From Caballeronia insecticola (lineage in GTDB: Bacteria > Pseudomonadota > Gammaproteobacteria > Burkholderiales > Burkholderiaceae), in assembly GCF_000402035.1 (NCBI RefSeq), contig NC_021287.1, positions 1,240,001-1,304,000 on the forward strand: DNA of 64,000 bases. Direction: 5' to 3'. The first letter of the stretch is position 1. Each line of letters starts with the position of its first letter. This document shows positions 20,186-31,059 of the stretch, one piece after another. Made by a program: the position numbers and the translations under genes. The notes below the pieces were generated by a model, which did no database searches, was not told where the DNA came from, and worked only from the letters and a program-made list of their open reading frames with translations.

Positions 20186-22603
20186 ATGACTAACGCAGTC
20201 AATGTTGCGAACGATGTCGCAAAGGATCAGGCGTATGTAGTTCCATTCGAGCAGTTGCGAATGACCGACGTGGAAATCGTCGGTGGCAAGAATGCGTCGC
20301 TCGGCGAAATGATCAGCCAGCTTTCCGAAGCCGGCGTTCGCGTGCCGACGGGTTTCGCCACGACCGCACTCGCCTTTCGCGACTTCCTCCAGCACAACGA
20401 TCTGACCGAACGCATCGCGAAGCGGCTCGAGACGCTCGACGTCGACGATGTGAAATCGCTCGCCGAAGCGGGCAAGGAAATCCGCCAGTGGATCGTCGAC
20501 GCCCCGTTGCAGCCGCGTCTCGAAGACGAAATCCGCCGCGGCTTCGACGTTCTCCAGAATAGCTCGCCCGAAGAGCTGTCGTTCGCCGTGCGCTCGTCGG
20601 CGACGGCCGAGGACTTGCCCGACGCATCCTTCGCGGGCCAGCAGGAAAGCTATCTGAACGTGGTCGGCGTCGAGGACGTGCTGGATCGCATGAAGCACGT
20701 GTTCGCGTCGCTCTACAACGACCGCGCCATCTCGTATCGCGTCCACAAGGGTTTCACTCATGCCGAAGTCGCGTTGTCGGCGGGCGTTCAGCGCATGGTG
20801 CGCTCAGACGTGGGCGCGGCCGGCGTCATGTTCACCATCGACACGGAATCGGGCTTCAAGGAAACCGTGTTCATTACGTCGAGCTACGGTCTCGGTGAGA
20901 CGGTCGTGCAGGGCGCCGTGAATCCGGACGAGTTCCACGTCTTTAAGACCACGCTCGAACAAGGCAAATACCCGATCATCCGTCGCTCGATCGGCTCGAA
21001 GCTCGTCAAGATGGAATTCACGAAGCCGGGCGAGCCGGGCCGCGTGAAGACCGTCGACGTGCCGCACGAACAGCGCAACCGTTTCTCGATCACCGACGAA
21101 GACGTGATCGAGCTCGCGAAGTACGCGGTGATCATCGAGAAGCACTATCAGCGTCCGATGGACATCGAGTGGGGCAAGGACGGCCGCGACGGCAAGCTGT
21201 TCATTCTCCAGGCGCGTCCGGAAACGGTGAAGAGCCAGGCGGCCGGCAAGGCCGAAATGCGCTTCAAGCTGAAGGGCCAGTCGAACGTGATCACCACCGG
21301 CCGCGCGATCGGTCAGAAGATCGGCGCGGGTCCGGTGCGCGTGATCCATGACCCGTCGGAAATGGAGCGTGTGCAGCCGGGTGACGTGCTCGTCGCCGAC
21401 ATGACCGACCCGAACTGGGAACCGGTGATGAAGCGCGCGTCGGCCATCGTGACGAATCGCGGCGGGCGCACCTGCCACGCGGCGATCATCGCGCGCGAAC
21501 TGGGCGTGCCGGCGGTCGTCGGCTGCGGCGACGCCACCGACGTGCTGAAGGACGGCGCGCTCGTCACCGTGTCGTGCGCGGAAGGCGACGAAGGCAAGAT
21601 CTACGACGGCCTGCTCGAAACCGAAGTCACGGAAGTGCAGCGCGGCGAACTGCCGCCGATTCCCGTCAAGATCATGATGAACGTCGGCAATCCGCAGCTC
21701 GCGTTCGACTTCTCGCAGTTGCCGAACGCAGGTGTCGGTCTGGCGCGGCTGGAATTCATCATCAACAACAACATCGGCGTGCATCCGAAGGCGATTCTGG
21801 AGTATCCGAACGTCGACGCCGACTTGAAGAAGGCCGTGGAAAGCGTCGCGCGCGGTCATGCGTCGCCGCGCGCGTTCTATGTCGACAAGCTGACCGAAGG
21901 CATCGCGACGATCGCGGCGGCGTTCTATCCGAAGCCCGTCATCGTGCGTCTGTCGGACTTCAAGTCGAACGAGTACAAGAAGCTGATCGGCGGTTCGCGC
22001 TACGAGCCGGACGAAGAGAATCCGATGCTCGGTTTCCGCGGCGCATCGCGCTATATCGCGGACGACTTCGCCGAAGCGTTCCATATGGAATGCATCGCGC
22101 TCAAGAAGGTGCGCGAGGAAATGGGTCTGGACAACGTGCAGATCATGGTGCCGTTCGTGCGCACGCTGAAGCAGGCGGATCGCGTGGTCGAATTGCTGAA
22201 GAAGTTCGGTCTCGAGCGCGGCAAGAACGACCTCAAGCTCGTCATGATGTGCGAAGTGCCGTCCAACGCGATTCTCGCCGAACAGTTCCTCGAACGCTTC
22301 GACGGCTTCTCGATCGGCTCGAACGATTTGACTCAATTGACGCTCGGCCTCGACCGTGACTCCGGCATGGAACTGCTCGCCGCGGACTTCGACGAACGCG
22401 ACGAAGCGGTGAAGTTCATGCTGGAACGCGCGATCGAAACGTGCCTCAGGATGAACAAGTACGTGGGGATTTGCGGTCAAGGCCCGTCGGATCATCCGGA
22501 TCTGGCCGAATGGCTCGCGAAGAAGGGCATCGAATCGATGTCGCTGAACCCGGACACGATCATCGACACCTGGCAGCAACTGGCGAAGACCTTGTCAAAA
22601 TAA
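20186..22603 (+). CDS. ppsA: Phosphoenolpyruvate synthase
   Basis: Makes PEP from pyruvate and ATP for gluconeogenesis. The 805-residue protein has an N-terminal ATP-grasp domain ([35 protein letters not shown] in part), a swivelling phosphohistidine domain with catalytic H431 in [15 protein letters not shown], and a C-terminal PEP/pyruvate TIM barrel. The barrel includes [28 protein letters not shown] and [10 protein letters not shown] with the acid/base Cys. The Thr two residues before H431 (RTCH) is the expected PpsR target. A double terminator follows. Confidence 0.97.
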   Translation: MTNAVNVANDVAKDQAYVVPFEQLRMTDVEIVGGKNASLGEMISQLSEAGVRVPTGFATTALAFRDFLQHNDLTERIAKRLETLDVDDVKSLAEAGKEIRQWIVDAPLQPRLEDEIRRGFDVLQNSSPEELSFAVRSSATAEDLPDASFAGQQESYLNVVGVEDVLDRMKHVFASLYNDRAISYRVHKGFTHAEVALSAGVQRMVRSDVGAAGVMFTIDTESGFKETVFITSSYGLGETVVQGAVNPDEFHVFKTTLEQGKYPIIRRSIGSKLVKMEFTKPGEPGRVKTVDVPHEQRNRFSITDEDVIELAKYAVIIEKHYQRPMDIEWGKDGRDGKLFILQARPETVKSQAAGKAEMRFKLKGQSNVITTGRAIGQKIGAGPVRVIHDPSEMERVQPGDVLVADMTDPNWEPVMKRASAIVTNRGGRTCHAAIIARELGVPAVVGCGDATDVLKDGALVTVSCAEGDEGKIYDGLLETEVTEVQRGELPPIPVKIMMNVGNPQLAFDFSQLPNAGVGLARLEFIINNNIGVHPKAILEYPNVDADLKKAVESVARGHASPRAFYVDKLTEGIATIAAAFYPKPVIVRLSDFKSNEYKKLIGGSRYEPDEENPMLGFRGASRYIADDFAEAFHMECIALKKVREEMGLDNVQIMVPFVRTLKQADRVVELLKKFGLERGKNDLKLVMMCEVPSNAILAEQFLERFDGFSIGSNDLTQLTLGLDRDSGMELLAADFDERDEAVKFMLERAIETCLRMNKYVGICGQGPSDHPDLAEWLAKKGIESMSLNPDTIIDTWQQLAKTLSK

Positions 22604-22611
22604 GTCGGCAA

Positions 22612-22683
22612 CGCCTTTCCGGATGCTTTCGGAAAGGCGCGAGCGTGCTATAAAAACACCCCGGACTTCCTCCGGGGTGTTTT
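22612..22683 (+). terminator. Tandem hairpins downstream of ppsA, the second an intrinsic terminator
   Basis: The first hairpin has 10-bp arms CGCCTTTCCG (22612-22621) and CGGAAAGGCG (22630-22639), with no T-run. The second has 13-bp perfect arms AAAACACCCCGGA (22653-22665) and TCCGGGGTGTTTT (22671-22683) with a CTTCC loop. It ends in a T-run and looks strong in both directions. Confidence 0.88.
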
Positions 22684-22698
22684 CGTTTGGAGGCGAGC

Positions 22699-23127
22699 AT
22701 GGTGACGAGCGGTCTGTTCTGGTGGCTGGCGGCGGGCGCGCTGATCGTGCTCGAACTGTTCACCGGCACGTTCTATCTGTTGATGGTGGCGCTCGGGTTC
22801 ATCGCGGGCGGCATCGCGCACGTGATGGGCGCCATGCCGCATGTGCAGTTGGGCGCGGCGGCACTGGTCGCGCTGATCGCGGTCGTGGTCTTGCGGCGCT
22901 CGCGCTTCGGCAACTGGAAGCGGCGCGACGCCTCGCGCGATGCCGGCGTGAACCTCGATATCGGCGCAACGGTGCAGGTAGATGAATGGCACGATGGCCG
23001 CGCGCGCACCCTGTATCGGGGCGCGCAATGGGACGTCGAACTCGCGCCGGGTGAAACCGAAGGCGCGCGCTGGTATCGCATCACCGCGCTCGACGGAAAC
23101 CGGCTCGTCGTCGCGGCGAAACGTTGA
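22699..23127 (+). CDS. Short NfeD-family membrane protein
   Basis: A protein of the NfeD family without the protease domain (NfeD1b-like), usually encoded next to SPFH/stomatin proteins and thought to work with them in membrane organisation. The ATG at 22699 follows GGAGG (22689-22693), giving 142 residues. Two or three membrane helices are seen (GLFWWLAAGALIVLELF onward, then HVQLGAAALVALIAVVVL). A soluble OB-fold-like C-terminal domain ends LDGNRLVVAAKR. The SPFH gene starts 40 bp downstream. Confidence 0.88.
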   Translation: MVTSGLFWWLAAGALIVLELFTGTFYLLMVALGFIAGGIAHVMGAMPHVQLGAAALVALIAVVVLRRSRFGNWKRRDASRDAGVNLDIGATVQVDEWHDGRARTLYRGAQWDVELAPGETEGARWYRITALDGNRLVVAAKR

Positions 23128-23167
23128 ACGAAGCACTGAAGAATAAATTCAAGCAAGGAGTAGCGAG

Positions 23168-24106
23168 ATGGATATCAGTATCGTCGGGGCCATTTTGCTC
23201 GTGATCGTCATTGTGATCGCGGCGCAGACCATCAAGATCGTGCCGCAGCAGCACGCATGGGTGCTGGAGCGGCTCGGCCGCTATCACTCGACGCTCACGC
23301 CGGGGCTCACGATCGTGCTGCCGTTCATCGACCGCGTCGCATACAAGCACGTGCTGAAGGAAATTCCGCTGGAAGTGCCGAGCCAGGTCTGTATCACGCG
23401 CGACAACACCCAGTTGCAAGTGGACGGCGTGCTGTACTTCCAGGTCACCGACGCGATGAAGGCGTCGTACGGTTCGAGCAATTTCGTGTTCGCGATCACG
23501 CAGTTGTCGCAAACCACGCTGCGTTCGGTCATCGGCAAGCTGGAGTTGGACAAGACGTTCGAAGAACGCGATTACATCAATCACAGTATCGTCAACGCGC
23601 TCGATGAAGCCGCGTCGAACTGGGGCGTGAAGGTGCTGCGCTACGAGATCAAGGATCTCACGCCGCCGAAGGAAATTCTGCACGCGATGCAGGCGCAGAT
23701 CACCGCGGAGCGTGAGAAGCGCGCGCTGATCGCGGCGTCGGAAGGGCGCAAGCAGGAGCAGATCAATCTCGCCGTCGGCGCGCGCGAAGCCGCGATCCAG
23801 AAGTCCGAAGGCGAGCGGCAGGCGGCGATCAATCAGGCGCAGGGCGAGGCATCGGCAATCGTTGCGGTGGCCGAGGCGAACGCGCAGGCCATCGAAAAAA
23901 TCGGCACGGCCATTCAGACGGCCGGCGGCATGGAAGCGGTCAACCTGAAGATCGCGGAGCAGTATGTGGGCGCGTTCGGCAATATCGCGAAGACGGGCAA
24001 CACGCTGATCGTGCCAGGCAATCTGTCGGACATGAGTTCGATGATTGCGTCCGCGTTGAGCATCGTGAAGGGCGAGGGCGGAGGCGGCGTCATCAGGAAG
24101 AGCTGA
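23168..24106 (+). CDS. SPFH/band-7 (stomatin/paraslipin, QmcA-like) protein
   Basis: A membrane-anchored SPFH protein resembling QmcA/paraslipin, linked in other bacteria to membrane microdomains and FtsH modulation. The 312-residue protein starts MDISIVGAILLVIVIVIAAQ, a single N-terminal membrane helix. The band-7 domain follows (VPQQHAWVLERLGRYHSTLTPGL; DVRI-like ITRDNTQLQVDGVLYFQVTD in part). A long charged helix of the coiled-coil type (QITAEREKRALIAASEGRKQ) precedes an alanine-rich segment. It pairs with the NfeD gene just upstream. Confidence 0.92.
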   Translation: MDISIVGAILLVIVIVIAAQTIKIVPQQHAWVLERLGRYHSTLTPGLTIVLPFIDRVAYKHVLKEIPLEVPSQVCITRDNTQLQVDGVLYFQVTDAMKASYGSSNFVFAITQLSQTTLRSVIGKLELDKTFEERDYINHSIVNALDEAASNWGVKVLRYEIKDLTPPKEILHAMQAQITAEREKRALIAASEGRKQEQINLAVGAREAAIQKSEGERQAAINQAQGEASAIVAVAEANAQAIEKIGTAIQTAGGMEAVNLKIAEQYVGAFGNIAKTGNTLIVPGNLSDMSSMIASALSIVKGEGGGGVIRKS

Positions 24107-24117
24107 CGCAGAAAGAG

Positions 24118-24150
24118 ATCGGGGCGCTCAAAAGCGCCCCGATTTTTTTT
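24118..24150 (+). terminator. Intrinsic terminator after the SPFH gene
   Basis: Perfect 11-bp arms ATCGGGGCGCT (24118-24128) and AGCGCCCCGAT (24133-24143) with a CAAA loop are followed by eight T residues. The T-run touches the smpB stop codon (24149-24151), so the element separates the two convergent genes. Confidence 0.9.
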
Positions 24151-24598
24151 ATTTGGTCGCCGAGCGCATGAGGCGGGCGCGTTCGCGATCCCAGTCGCGC
24201 TTCTTTTCGGTTTCGCGTTTGTCGTGCAGCTTCTTGCCCTTCGCAAGTCCGATCTCGCATTTCACGCGGCCGTCCTTGTAGTGGAAGTTGAGCGGCACGA
24301 GCGTATGCCCGCGCTGTTCGACCTTGCCGATGAGTTTATCGATCTGGTCGCGATGCAACAGCAGCTTGCGCGTGCGCACCGGATCGAGATTGGTGAACTT
24401 CGATGCCTCGGGCAACGGGCTGATGTGCGTGCCGATCAGAAAGAGTTCGCCTTGCTTGATGACGACGTAGCCTTCCTTGATCTGCCCACGGCCGGCGCGC
24501 AGCGCCTTGACTTCCCAGCCTTCGAGCACGAGACCGGCCTCGTAGCGTTCTTCGACGAAGTAATCGAAGAAGGCTTTTCTGTTGTCGATGATGCTCAT
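24149..24598 (-). CDS. smpB: SsrA-binding protein SmpB
   Basis: Binds tmRNA and brings it to stalled ribosomes for trans-translation. The 149-residue protein starts [20 protein letters not shown]. It contains [20 protein letters not shown] and [19 protein letters not shown], and ends with the basic tail [20 protein letters not shown] that contacts the decoding centre. It is divergent from ratA, the usual smpB/ratA arrangement in proteobacteria. Confidence 0.97.
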   Translation of the reverse strand: MSIIDNRKAFFDYFVEERYEAGLVLEGWEVKALRAGRGQIKEGYVVIKQGELFLIGTHISPLPEASKFTNLDPVRTRKLLLHRDQIDKLIGKVEQRGHTLVPLNFHYKDGRVKCEIGLAKGKKLHDKRETEKKRDWDRERARLMRSATK

Positions 24599-24718
24599 GA
24601 ATGGAAAGTGCTCAACTCGTTTAAAATCACGATTTTAGCAGCGCGCCGCGCGGCAAACGAACTCGTGCCGCTTTCTCTTGCGCGCTGACGCCCAATCCAG
24701 CCACCCGCTGCGCCCTAT

Positions 24719-25156
24719 ATGGCAGACGTACAAAAAACCGTGTTGATCCGCCATTCAGCGGAAGAAATGTTCGACCTCGTCACCGATGTCGCCGACTACC
24801 CCAATTTTCTGCCTTGGTGCGGCGGCGTCGAAATCGGCCGCCAGGACGAAAACGGCATGGAAGCGAAGATCGACATCAGCTTCAAGGGCATCAAGCAGCA
24901 TTTCGCGACGCGCAACACGCAGAAGCGGCCGACCAATATCGATATGGAGTTCCTGAGCGGCCCTTTCAAGAAGTTCACCGGCTACTGGCGCTTCACGCCG
25001 CTGCGCGCCGACGCGTGCAAGATCGAGTTCGCGCTGCACTACGAATTTTCGAATGTGATCCTGGAGAAACTCATCGGGCCGGTGTTCAGCCATATCGCCA
25101 ACACCTTCGTCGATTCCTTCGTGAAGCGCGCGGATCAGCGCTACGGCAAGTCATGA
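24719..25156 (+). CDS. ratA: RatA-family START/SRPBCC protein (type II toxin or ubiquinone-binding)
   Basis: A member of the Coq10/RatA SRPBCC family. In E. coli RatA was reported to bind 50S subunits and block association, while homologues resemble the ubiquinone-binding Coq10. The true role here is open. The 145-residue protein starts MADVQKTVLIRHSAEEMFDL. The family segment VADYPNFLPWCGG and the C-terminal LIGPVFSHIANTFVDSFVKR are present. Its stop overlaps the next start as ATGA (25153-25156), so ratA and rnfH are translationally coupled. Confidence 0.9.
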   Translation: MADVQKTVLIRHSAEEMFDLVTDVADYPNFLPWCGGVEIGRQDENGMEAKIDISFKGIKQHFATRNTQKRPTNIDMEFLSGPFKKFTGYWRFTPLRADACKIEFALHYEFSNVILEKLIGPVFSHIANTFVDSFVKRADQRYGKS

Positions 25157-25479
25157 TGCAGATCGACGTTTGCTACGGCGCCGCCGATGGCGCCAGCTTT
25201 CTCGTACAGGTCGAACTGCGCGACGGTGCGACCGTGCGCGAGGCGATCGAGGCGAGCGGCGTGCTGCGCGCGCATCGCGAGATCGATCTTGAGACGCAGA
25301 AAGTCGGCGTGTTCGGCAAGGCGAAGCCGCTGGATGCGGCGCTCGCGGCGTTCGATCGCGTTGAGATTTATCGTCCGCTGAAGGTTGACCCGAAGGCCGC
25401 GCGTCAACGTCGTGTCGACAAAGTGCGGCGCGCGGGTTCGATCGAAGGGCGCAAGTGGCAGTCGAAGGATTCGCGCTGA
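25153..25479 (+). CDS. rnfH: RnfH-family ubiquitin-like protein (RatB)
   Basis: A beta-grasp protein of the UPF0125/RnfH family, almost always paired with ratA. It was proposed as an antitoxin but this is not firmly shown. The ATG at 25153 gives 108 residues starting MMQIDVCYGAADG; a second ATG is at 25156. The conserved ETQKVGVFGKAKPLDAALAA and VEIYRPLKVDPKAARQRR are visible. The C-terminus is basic. It converges with the EamA gene six bases away. Confidence 0.9.
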   Translation: MMQIDVCYGAADGASFLVQVELRDGATVREAIEASGVLRAHREIDLETQKVGVFGKAKPLDAALAAFDRVEIYRPLKVDPKAARQRRVDKVRRAGSIEGRKWQSKDSR

Positions 25480-25485
25480 CGTGAT

Positions 25486-26463
25486 TCAGTGCGCAGGCGC
25501 TTCCCGCGCGGCAGGCGCCGGGCGGACCGAATGCTGCCGCACCGACCAGCTCACGCCCGCCAGCAGCAGCACGATCGCGAGCACTTCGGGCGTGCGCGGC
25601 CAGCGGCCGTCGTAGATGAACGCGTAAAGCAGCGCGAACAGGGTCTCGAAGGCGATCATCTGGCCCGCCAGCGTGAGCGGCAGGCGCTTCGCCGCCGCGT
25701 TCCACAGCATGTTGCCGAGCCAAGAACCTCCGGTGGCAAGCGCGACGCTCACGATCCAGAAAAGCTGCCAGCGCGCCGCCGGTACCACGTTCTGGACGGT
25801 TCCCGCAGGCAGCATCCACACGACGACGCCGAGCAGCGCGCCGAGCATCCCGGTCACGATGCCCCACAGGACGGACCACTCGTTGCCGTCGAAGTGATCG
25901 TTCGTCTGCAGATACCGGGCGTTGACGACCGCGTACCAGGTCCACGACGCGAGCGCGCCCACCGCGCACGCGAGACCCGCCATGCGCGTCATCACGCTGG
26001 TCGCGGCGGCTTGGCTGGCCGAGGACGAGAGCAGGTCGCCGAACACATCCAGATTGATGCACGCGATGCCTGCCAGCACGAGGAGCAGGGGGCCGGCGAG
26101 CCGCTTCAGGTCGACCGCGCCGTGATCGCGCCGGCCGGCGAGCGTGACGGTCACGGGCAGGATACCGACGATCAGCGACGACGGCGCAACGCCGACCAGT
26201 TGCACGGCGCTTGCCAGCAGCATGTAGTAGAGCAGGTTGCCGACGAGCGCGAGTTTCGCGAGCGCGACGAAATCGGCGCGCGTGAGCTTCGCGGCGAGCC
26301 TTCGGGCGATCGGCAGCGCGACCGCGAGCGACACGGCCCCGTACATCAGATAGCGCCCGATGCTCAGCATGAGCGGCGAGAAGTCGGGCAGAAGCCGCGG
26401 CGCCAGAAAGATGAAGCCCCAGATCGCGCCCGCCGCCATTCCGTACATTACCCCGCGTTGCAT
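25486..26463 (-). CDS. EamA/DMT-family transporter
   Basis: A drug/metabolite transporter superfamily permease of the inner membrane. The substrate is unknown. The 325-residue protein starts MQRGVMYGMAAGAIWGFIFL. About ten hydrophobic segments arranged as two EamA repeats are visible, the first ending near residue 140 and the second starting near residue 160 (MAGLACAVGALASWTWYAVV). GQMIAFETLFALLYAFIYDGR is typical of the last helices. It is divergent from guaB. Confidence 0.85.
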   Translation of the reverse strand: MQRGVMYGMAAGAIWGFIFLAPRLLPDFSPLMLSIGRYLMYGAVSLAVALPIARRLAAKLTRADFVALAKLALVGNLLYYMLLASAVQLVGVAPSSLIVGILPVTVTLAGRRDHGAVDLKRLAGPLLLVLAGIACINLDVFGDLLSSSASQAAATSVMTRMAGLACAVGALASWTWYAVVNARYLQTNDHFDGNEWSVLWGIVTGMLGALLGVVVWMLPAGTVQNVVPAARWQLFWIVSVALATGGSWLGNMLWNAAAKRLPLTLAGQMIAFETLFALLYAFIYDGRWPRTPEVLAIVLLLAGVSWSVRQHSVRPAPAAREAPAH

Positions 26464-26616
26464 CTCCCGACTCCCGGCCCGTGTTTCGAATGAGGCGCGA
26501 AGCGTAGCACGGTGCCTCCTGTGGCCGTCTTGTCAGAACGTGCACCGGCGGGCGCGGCAGCCGCGAGGGACGGCCCGATTTTTGCCGCGGCGCGGCCTAA
26601 CCTGCTGTTCGGACAG

Positions 26617-28131
<1,515 letters not shown>

Positions 28132-28170
28132 TATTGTCGCCCGGTTGTTCCTTAAACACGCGGATAGAAC

Positions 28171-29001
28171 ATGAAACCGTTGCTGCGGCTCGTACTCGTC
28201 GTCAATGCGCTGATCTTCCTGGCGTTCGGCCTGCTGTTCCTGCTGACGCCATGGGCAGGCTTGTACGGCGCGCTGCATCTGGATTCGATCCGTGTGCAAC
28301 CCGCGTTTGCCGGGCAGTTGCTCGGCATCGCGCTTATCGGTTTGTCGTGGCTCGCGTTTCATGCGGCGATCGACGGCGCGTTGACGGCCCGGGCCGCGAA
28401 AGTGTCGGGGCATGTGCAATGGCTCGGCGGCATCGTGGTGCTGGTCTGGCTCCTCGGTCTGCGTACGCCGGACGTCGATCAGAAAAGCGCGGTGGCCGCG
28501 GGCGTCGTGCTGCTCGTGCTCGGACTGGGCAGCGTGAGGCTTTCGTCCGCGGTGCGGCGGCGCGAACGGGCGAAGAGCGCGGGTGCGGCTGCCGCCGACC
28601 GGGCTGAGAAGAAAGCCGCAAAAACGCGCGAGACAACGCGCGCGGAGCCTGTAGCGGCTGCGTCCCGAGTTGCGTCGCCGCCGGATACGGCGCTGCGTCC
28701 GTCGGCGCGTGCGCCTGATGTGACCGCCATCGATCCCGTCAGCGGCCGTACAGTCGATTCCGCAGGCCGACCGCTGGATGGCGGCGCGGTGGATCCCGTG
28801 ACGGGCGCCACACTCGATCCGGTGACCGGCCGCGCGCTCGACCCTGTGAGCGGCCGCGAGATCGATCCGGTCACGGGAAGGCGCATCGAGCCGGTCATCA
28901 GCGGGGAGATCGACCCGGTCACCGGCAGGCGCGTCGATCCGCAGACCGGCCGCGTCGCGCCGGGTGCGGCGCCCGATGCGGCAAGCGGAGCACCACGCTG
29001 A
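28171..29001 (+). CDS. Unrecognised membrane protein with a DPVTGR-type repeat tail
   Basis: No family recognised. The 276-residue product starts MKPLLRLVLVVNALIFLAFG and has about four hydrophobic helices in residues 1-130. A charged Ala/Arg/Lys-rich linker (about 130-165) precedes a C-terminal array of short repeats, roughly residues 187-268, built on the unit DPVTGR plus two residues (variants DPVSGR, DPVTGA, EPVISG, DPQTGR). The period is mostly eight residues (24 bp). Topology and function are unknown. The tail looks soluble and may be a structural or binding region. It sits 39 bp after guaB and 217 bp before guaA, so it could be co-transcribed with guaB. Confidence 0.75.
   Translation: MKPLLRLVLVVNALIFLAFGLLFLLTPWAGLYGALHLDSIRVQPAFAGQLLGIALIGLSWLAFHAAIDGALTARAAKVSGHVQWLGGIVVLVWLLGLRTPDVDQKSAVAAGVVLLVLGLGSVRLSSAVRRRERAKSAGAAAADRAEKKAAKTRETTRAEPVAAASRVASPPDTALRPSARAPDVTAIDPVSGRTVDSAGRPLDGGAVDPVTGATLDPVTGRALDPVSGREIDPVTGRRIEPVISGEIDPVTGRRVDPQTGRVAPGAAPDAASGAPR
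28729..28975 (+). repeat. In-frame 24-bp-period repeat coding DPVTGR units
   Basis: Within the preceding gene, the codons for DPV(T/S)G followed by Arg/Ala and two more residues recur about eight to ten times. Copies are degenerate at DNA level, so the array is conserved as protein rather than freshly duplicated DNA. Some units have lost or shortened spacing (for example DSAGRPL, DGGAV). Confidence 0.75.
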
Positions 29002-29218
29002 ACGCGCGCACGAGGGCATTCGGCGCGCGGGCGGCGAGCATCGCCGGAAACGCACGCGAAGGCGCGCGTGCATCGGCAAGAAATACCAGCACGGTCGGCC
29101 CTCGCGCCGGCCGTCGATTCATTTGCGATTCATTTGTGAGTTATTTGCAGCCCGGCGGCGCTCCGTTGCGCGCCGGCGGCACACCTATCATTCGTTCACT
29201 TAGCCTTCGGCCGCAGCC

Positions 29219-30802
29219 ATGCACGACAAAATCCTGATTCTCGATTTCGGCTCCCAAGTCACCCAGTTGATCGCCCGGCGCATCCGCGAGTCGCACGTCT
29301 ACTCGGAAATCCATCCGTACGACGTCGACGAGACGTTCATCCGCGAATTCGCGCCGAAGGGCATCATTTTGTCGGGCGGGCCGAACTCGGTCACCGAGGC
29401 GAAGTCGCCGCGCGCGCCGCAGATCGTCTTCGATCTCGGCGTGCCGGTGCTCGGCATTTGCTACGGCATGCAGACGATGGCCGATCAGCTCGGCGGCAAG
29501 GTCGAACTCGGCAACGTGCGCGAATTCGGCTATGCGGAAGTGCAGGCGCTGAATCACACGGGCTTTCTGGAAGGTATCGAGGACTTCAAAAACGAGAAGT
29601 CGGACTCGATGCTCAAGGTGTGGATGAGCCACGGCGACAAGGTTGTCGATCTGCCGGCGGGTTTCAAGCTGATGGCCTCGACGCCGTCGTGCCCGATCGC
29701 CGCCATGGCCGACGACGACCGTCGCTTCTACGGTCTGCAATGGCATCCGGAAGTCACGCACACGGTGCAGGGCCGCGCGATGCTCGAGCGTTTCGTGCTC
29801 GGGCTGTGCGGCGCGAAGGCCGACTGGGAGATGGGTCATTACATCGACGAGGCGGTCGAGAAAATTCGCGAGCAGGTCGGCAACGAGCACGTGATTCTCG
29901 GCCTGTCGGGCGGCGTGGATTCGTCGGTGGCGGCGGCGCTCTTGCATCGCGCGATCGGCGATCAGCTGACGTGCGTGTTCGTCGATCACGGCTTGCTGCG
30001 TCAGGACGAAGCGAAGCAGGTGATGTCGACGTTTGCGGATCACCTGGGCGTGAAGGTGATTCACGTCGATGCGAGCGAGGCGTTCCTGCAGAAGCTCGCG
30101 GGCGTGACCGATCCTGAGGCTAAGCGAAAGATCATTGGCGCGGAGTTCGTCGAAGTGTTCGATGCGGAGTCCAACAAGCTCGCCGATGCCAAATGGCTTG
30201 CGCAGGGCACGATCTATCCGGACGTGATCGAATCGGCGGGCAAGGGCAAGAAGGGCGCGCATACGATCAAGAGCCATCACAATGTCGGCGGCTTGCCGGA
30301 GACGTTGAATCTGAAGCTGCTCGAACCGCTGCGCGAGCTTTTCAAGGACGAAGTGCGCGAACTCGGCGTGAAGCTCGGATTGCCGCCCGCGATGGTCTAT
30401 CGTCATCCGTTCCCGGGTCCGGGTCTGGGCGTGCGGATTCTCGGCGAAGTGAAGCGCGAATACGCCGACCTGCTGCGCCACGCGGACGCGATTTTCATCG
30501 AGACGCTGCGCAATACCATCGACAAGGAAACGGGCAAGTCGTGGTACGACCTCACGAGTCAGGCGTTCGCGGTATTCCTGCCGGTGAAGAGTGTCGGCGT
30601 GATGGGCGATGGCCGGACGTATGAATATGTCGTCGCGCTGCGCGCGGTGCAGACGCTGGACTTCATGACCGCGCATTGGGCGCATCTGCCGCATGATCTG
30701 CTCGGGCATGTGAGCAATCGGATCATTAATGAAGTGCGGGGGATTAATCGGGTGGTGTATGACATCTCTGGGAAGCCGCCTGCGACGATTGAGTGGGAGT
30801 GA
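29219..30802 (+). CDS. guaA: GMP synthase (glutamine-hydrolysing)
   Basis: Amidates XMP to GMP using glutamine and ATP. The 527-residue protein has an N-terminal class I glutamine amidotransferase domain with C81 in [13 protein letters not shown] and the catalytic His/Glu in [10 protein letters not shown]. The ATP-pyrophosphatase P-loop follows ([15 protein letters not shown]), then the dimerisation domain ending [10 protein letters not shown]. The 3' end is complete. Codon use in the last 60 bp (GGG, GGT, ATT) is less GC3-biased than in the rest of the gene. The 3' end of guaA is a known integration site for genomic islands in several bacteria, and a foreign-looking gene follows. Confidence 0.98.
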   Translation: MHDKILILDFGSQVTQLIARRIRESHVYSEIHPYDVDETFIREFAPKGIILSGGPNSVTEAKSPRAPQIVFDLGVPVLGICYGMQTMADQLGGKVELGNVREFGYAEVQALNHTGFLEGIEDFKNEKSDSMLKVWMSHGDKVVDLPAGFKLMASTPSCPIAAMADDDRRFYGLQWHPEVTHTVQGRAMLERFVLGLCGAKADWEMGHYIDEAVEKIREQVGNEHVILGLSGGVDSSVAAALLHRAIGDQLTCVFVDHGLLRQDEAKQVMSTFADHLGVKVIHVDASEAFLQKLAGVTDPEAKRKIIGAEFVEVFDAESNKLADAKWLAQGTIYPDVIESAGKGKKGAHTIKSHHNVGGLPETLNLKLLEPLRELFKDEVRELGVKLGLPPAMVYRHPFPGPGLGVRILGEVKREYADLLRHADAIFIETLRNTIDKETGKSWYDLTSQAFAVFLPVKSVGVMGDGRTYEYVVALRAVQTLDFMTAHWAHLPHDLLGHVSNRIINEVRGINRVVYDISGKPPATIEWE

Positions 30803-31021
30803 TTGACGGTTCGTTGGCTGGCGCACCACCCAGTCGGAATTGCCGCGACGCAAGGGAAAACTCGAAGCTGAGCGTCCTCGCGTCCGCGGCTTTGCAATGC
30901 AGCATCCCACTCGCTGCGGTTCGGACTAAAGCCTAGGGCAATTCAGGGCAGCCAGCGCATCTAACTGCGGCGGCAACTTTTTCATCGAGCAACTTGAGTT
31001 GCGAGTCCGCCGCGGCGAACA

Positions 31022-31050
31022 GCACGCCATCGATAAACCCGATGGCGTGC
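31022..31050. terminator. Perfect 11-bp hairpin between guaA and the tailspike-like gene
   Basis: Arms GCACGCCATCG (31022-31032) and CGATGGCGTGC (31040-31050) with a 7-nt AT-rich loop lie 10 bp beyond the stop of the minus-strand tailspike-like gene and about 220 bp after guaA. Neither side has a T-run. It is probably a 3'-end hairpin serving one or both convergent genes. Confidence 0.5.
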
Positions 31051-31059
31051 CGAGCATAA

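Noticed and set aside
24719..25479. ratA-rnfH as an active toxin-antitoxin pair
   Set aside because: The pair is conserved core gene content. Toxin activity of RatA is reported for E. coli but the antitoxin role of RnfH is not established, so it is not claimed as a defence or TA system.
28729..28975. DPVTGR-coding repeat as a CRISPR or minisatellite
   Set aside because: The repeat is in frame, degenerate at DNA level and lacks unique spacers, so it is a protein repeat.
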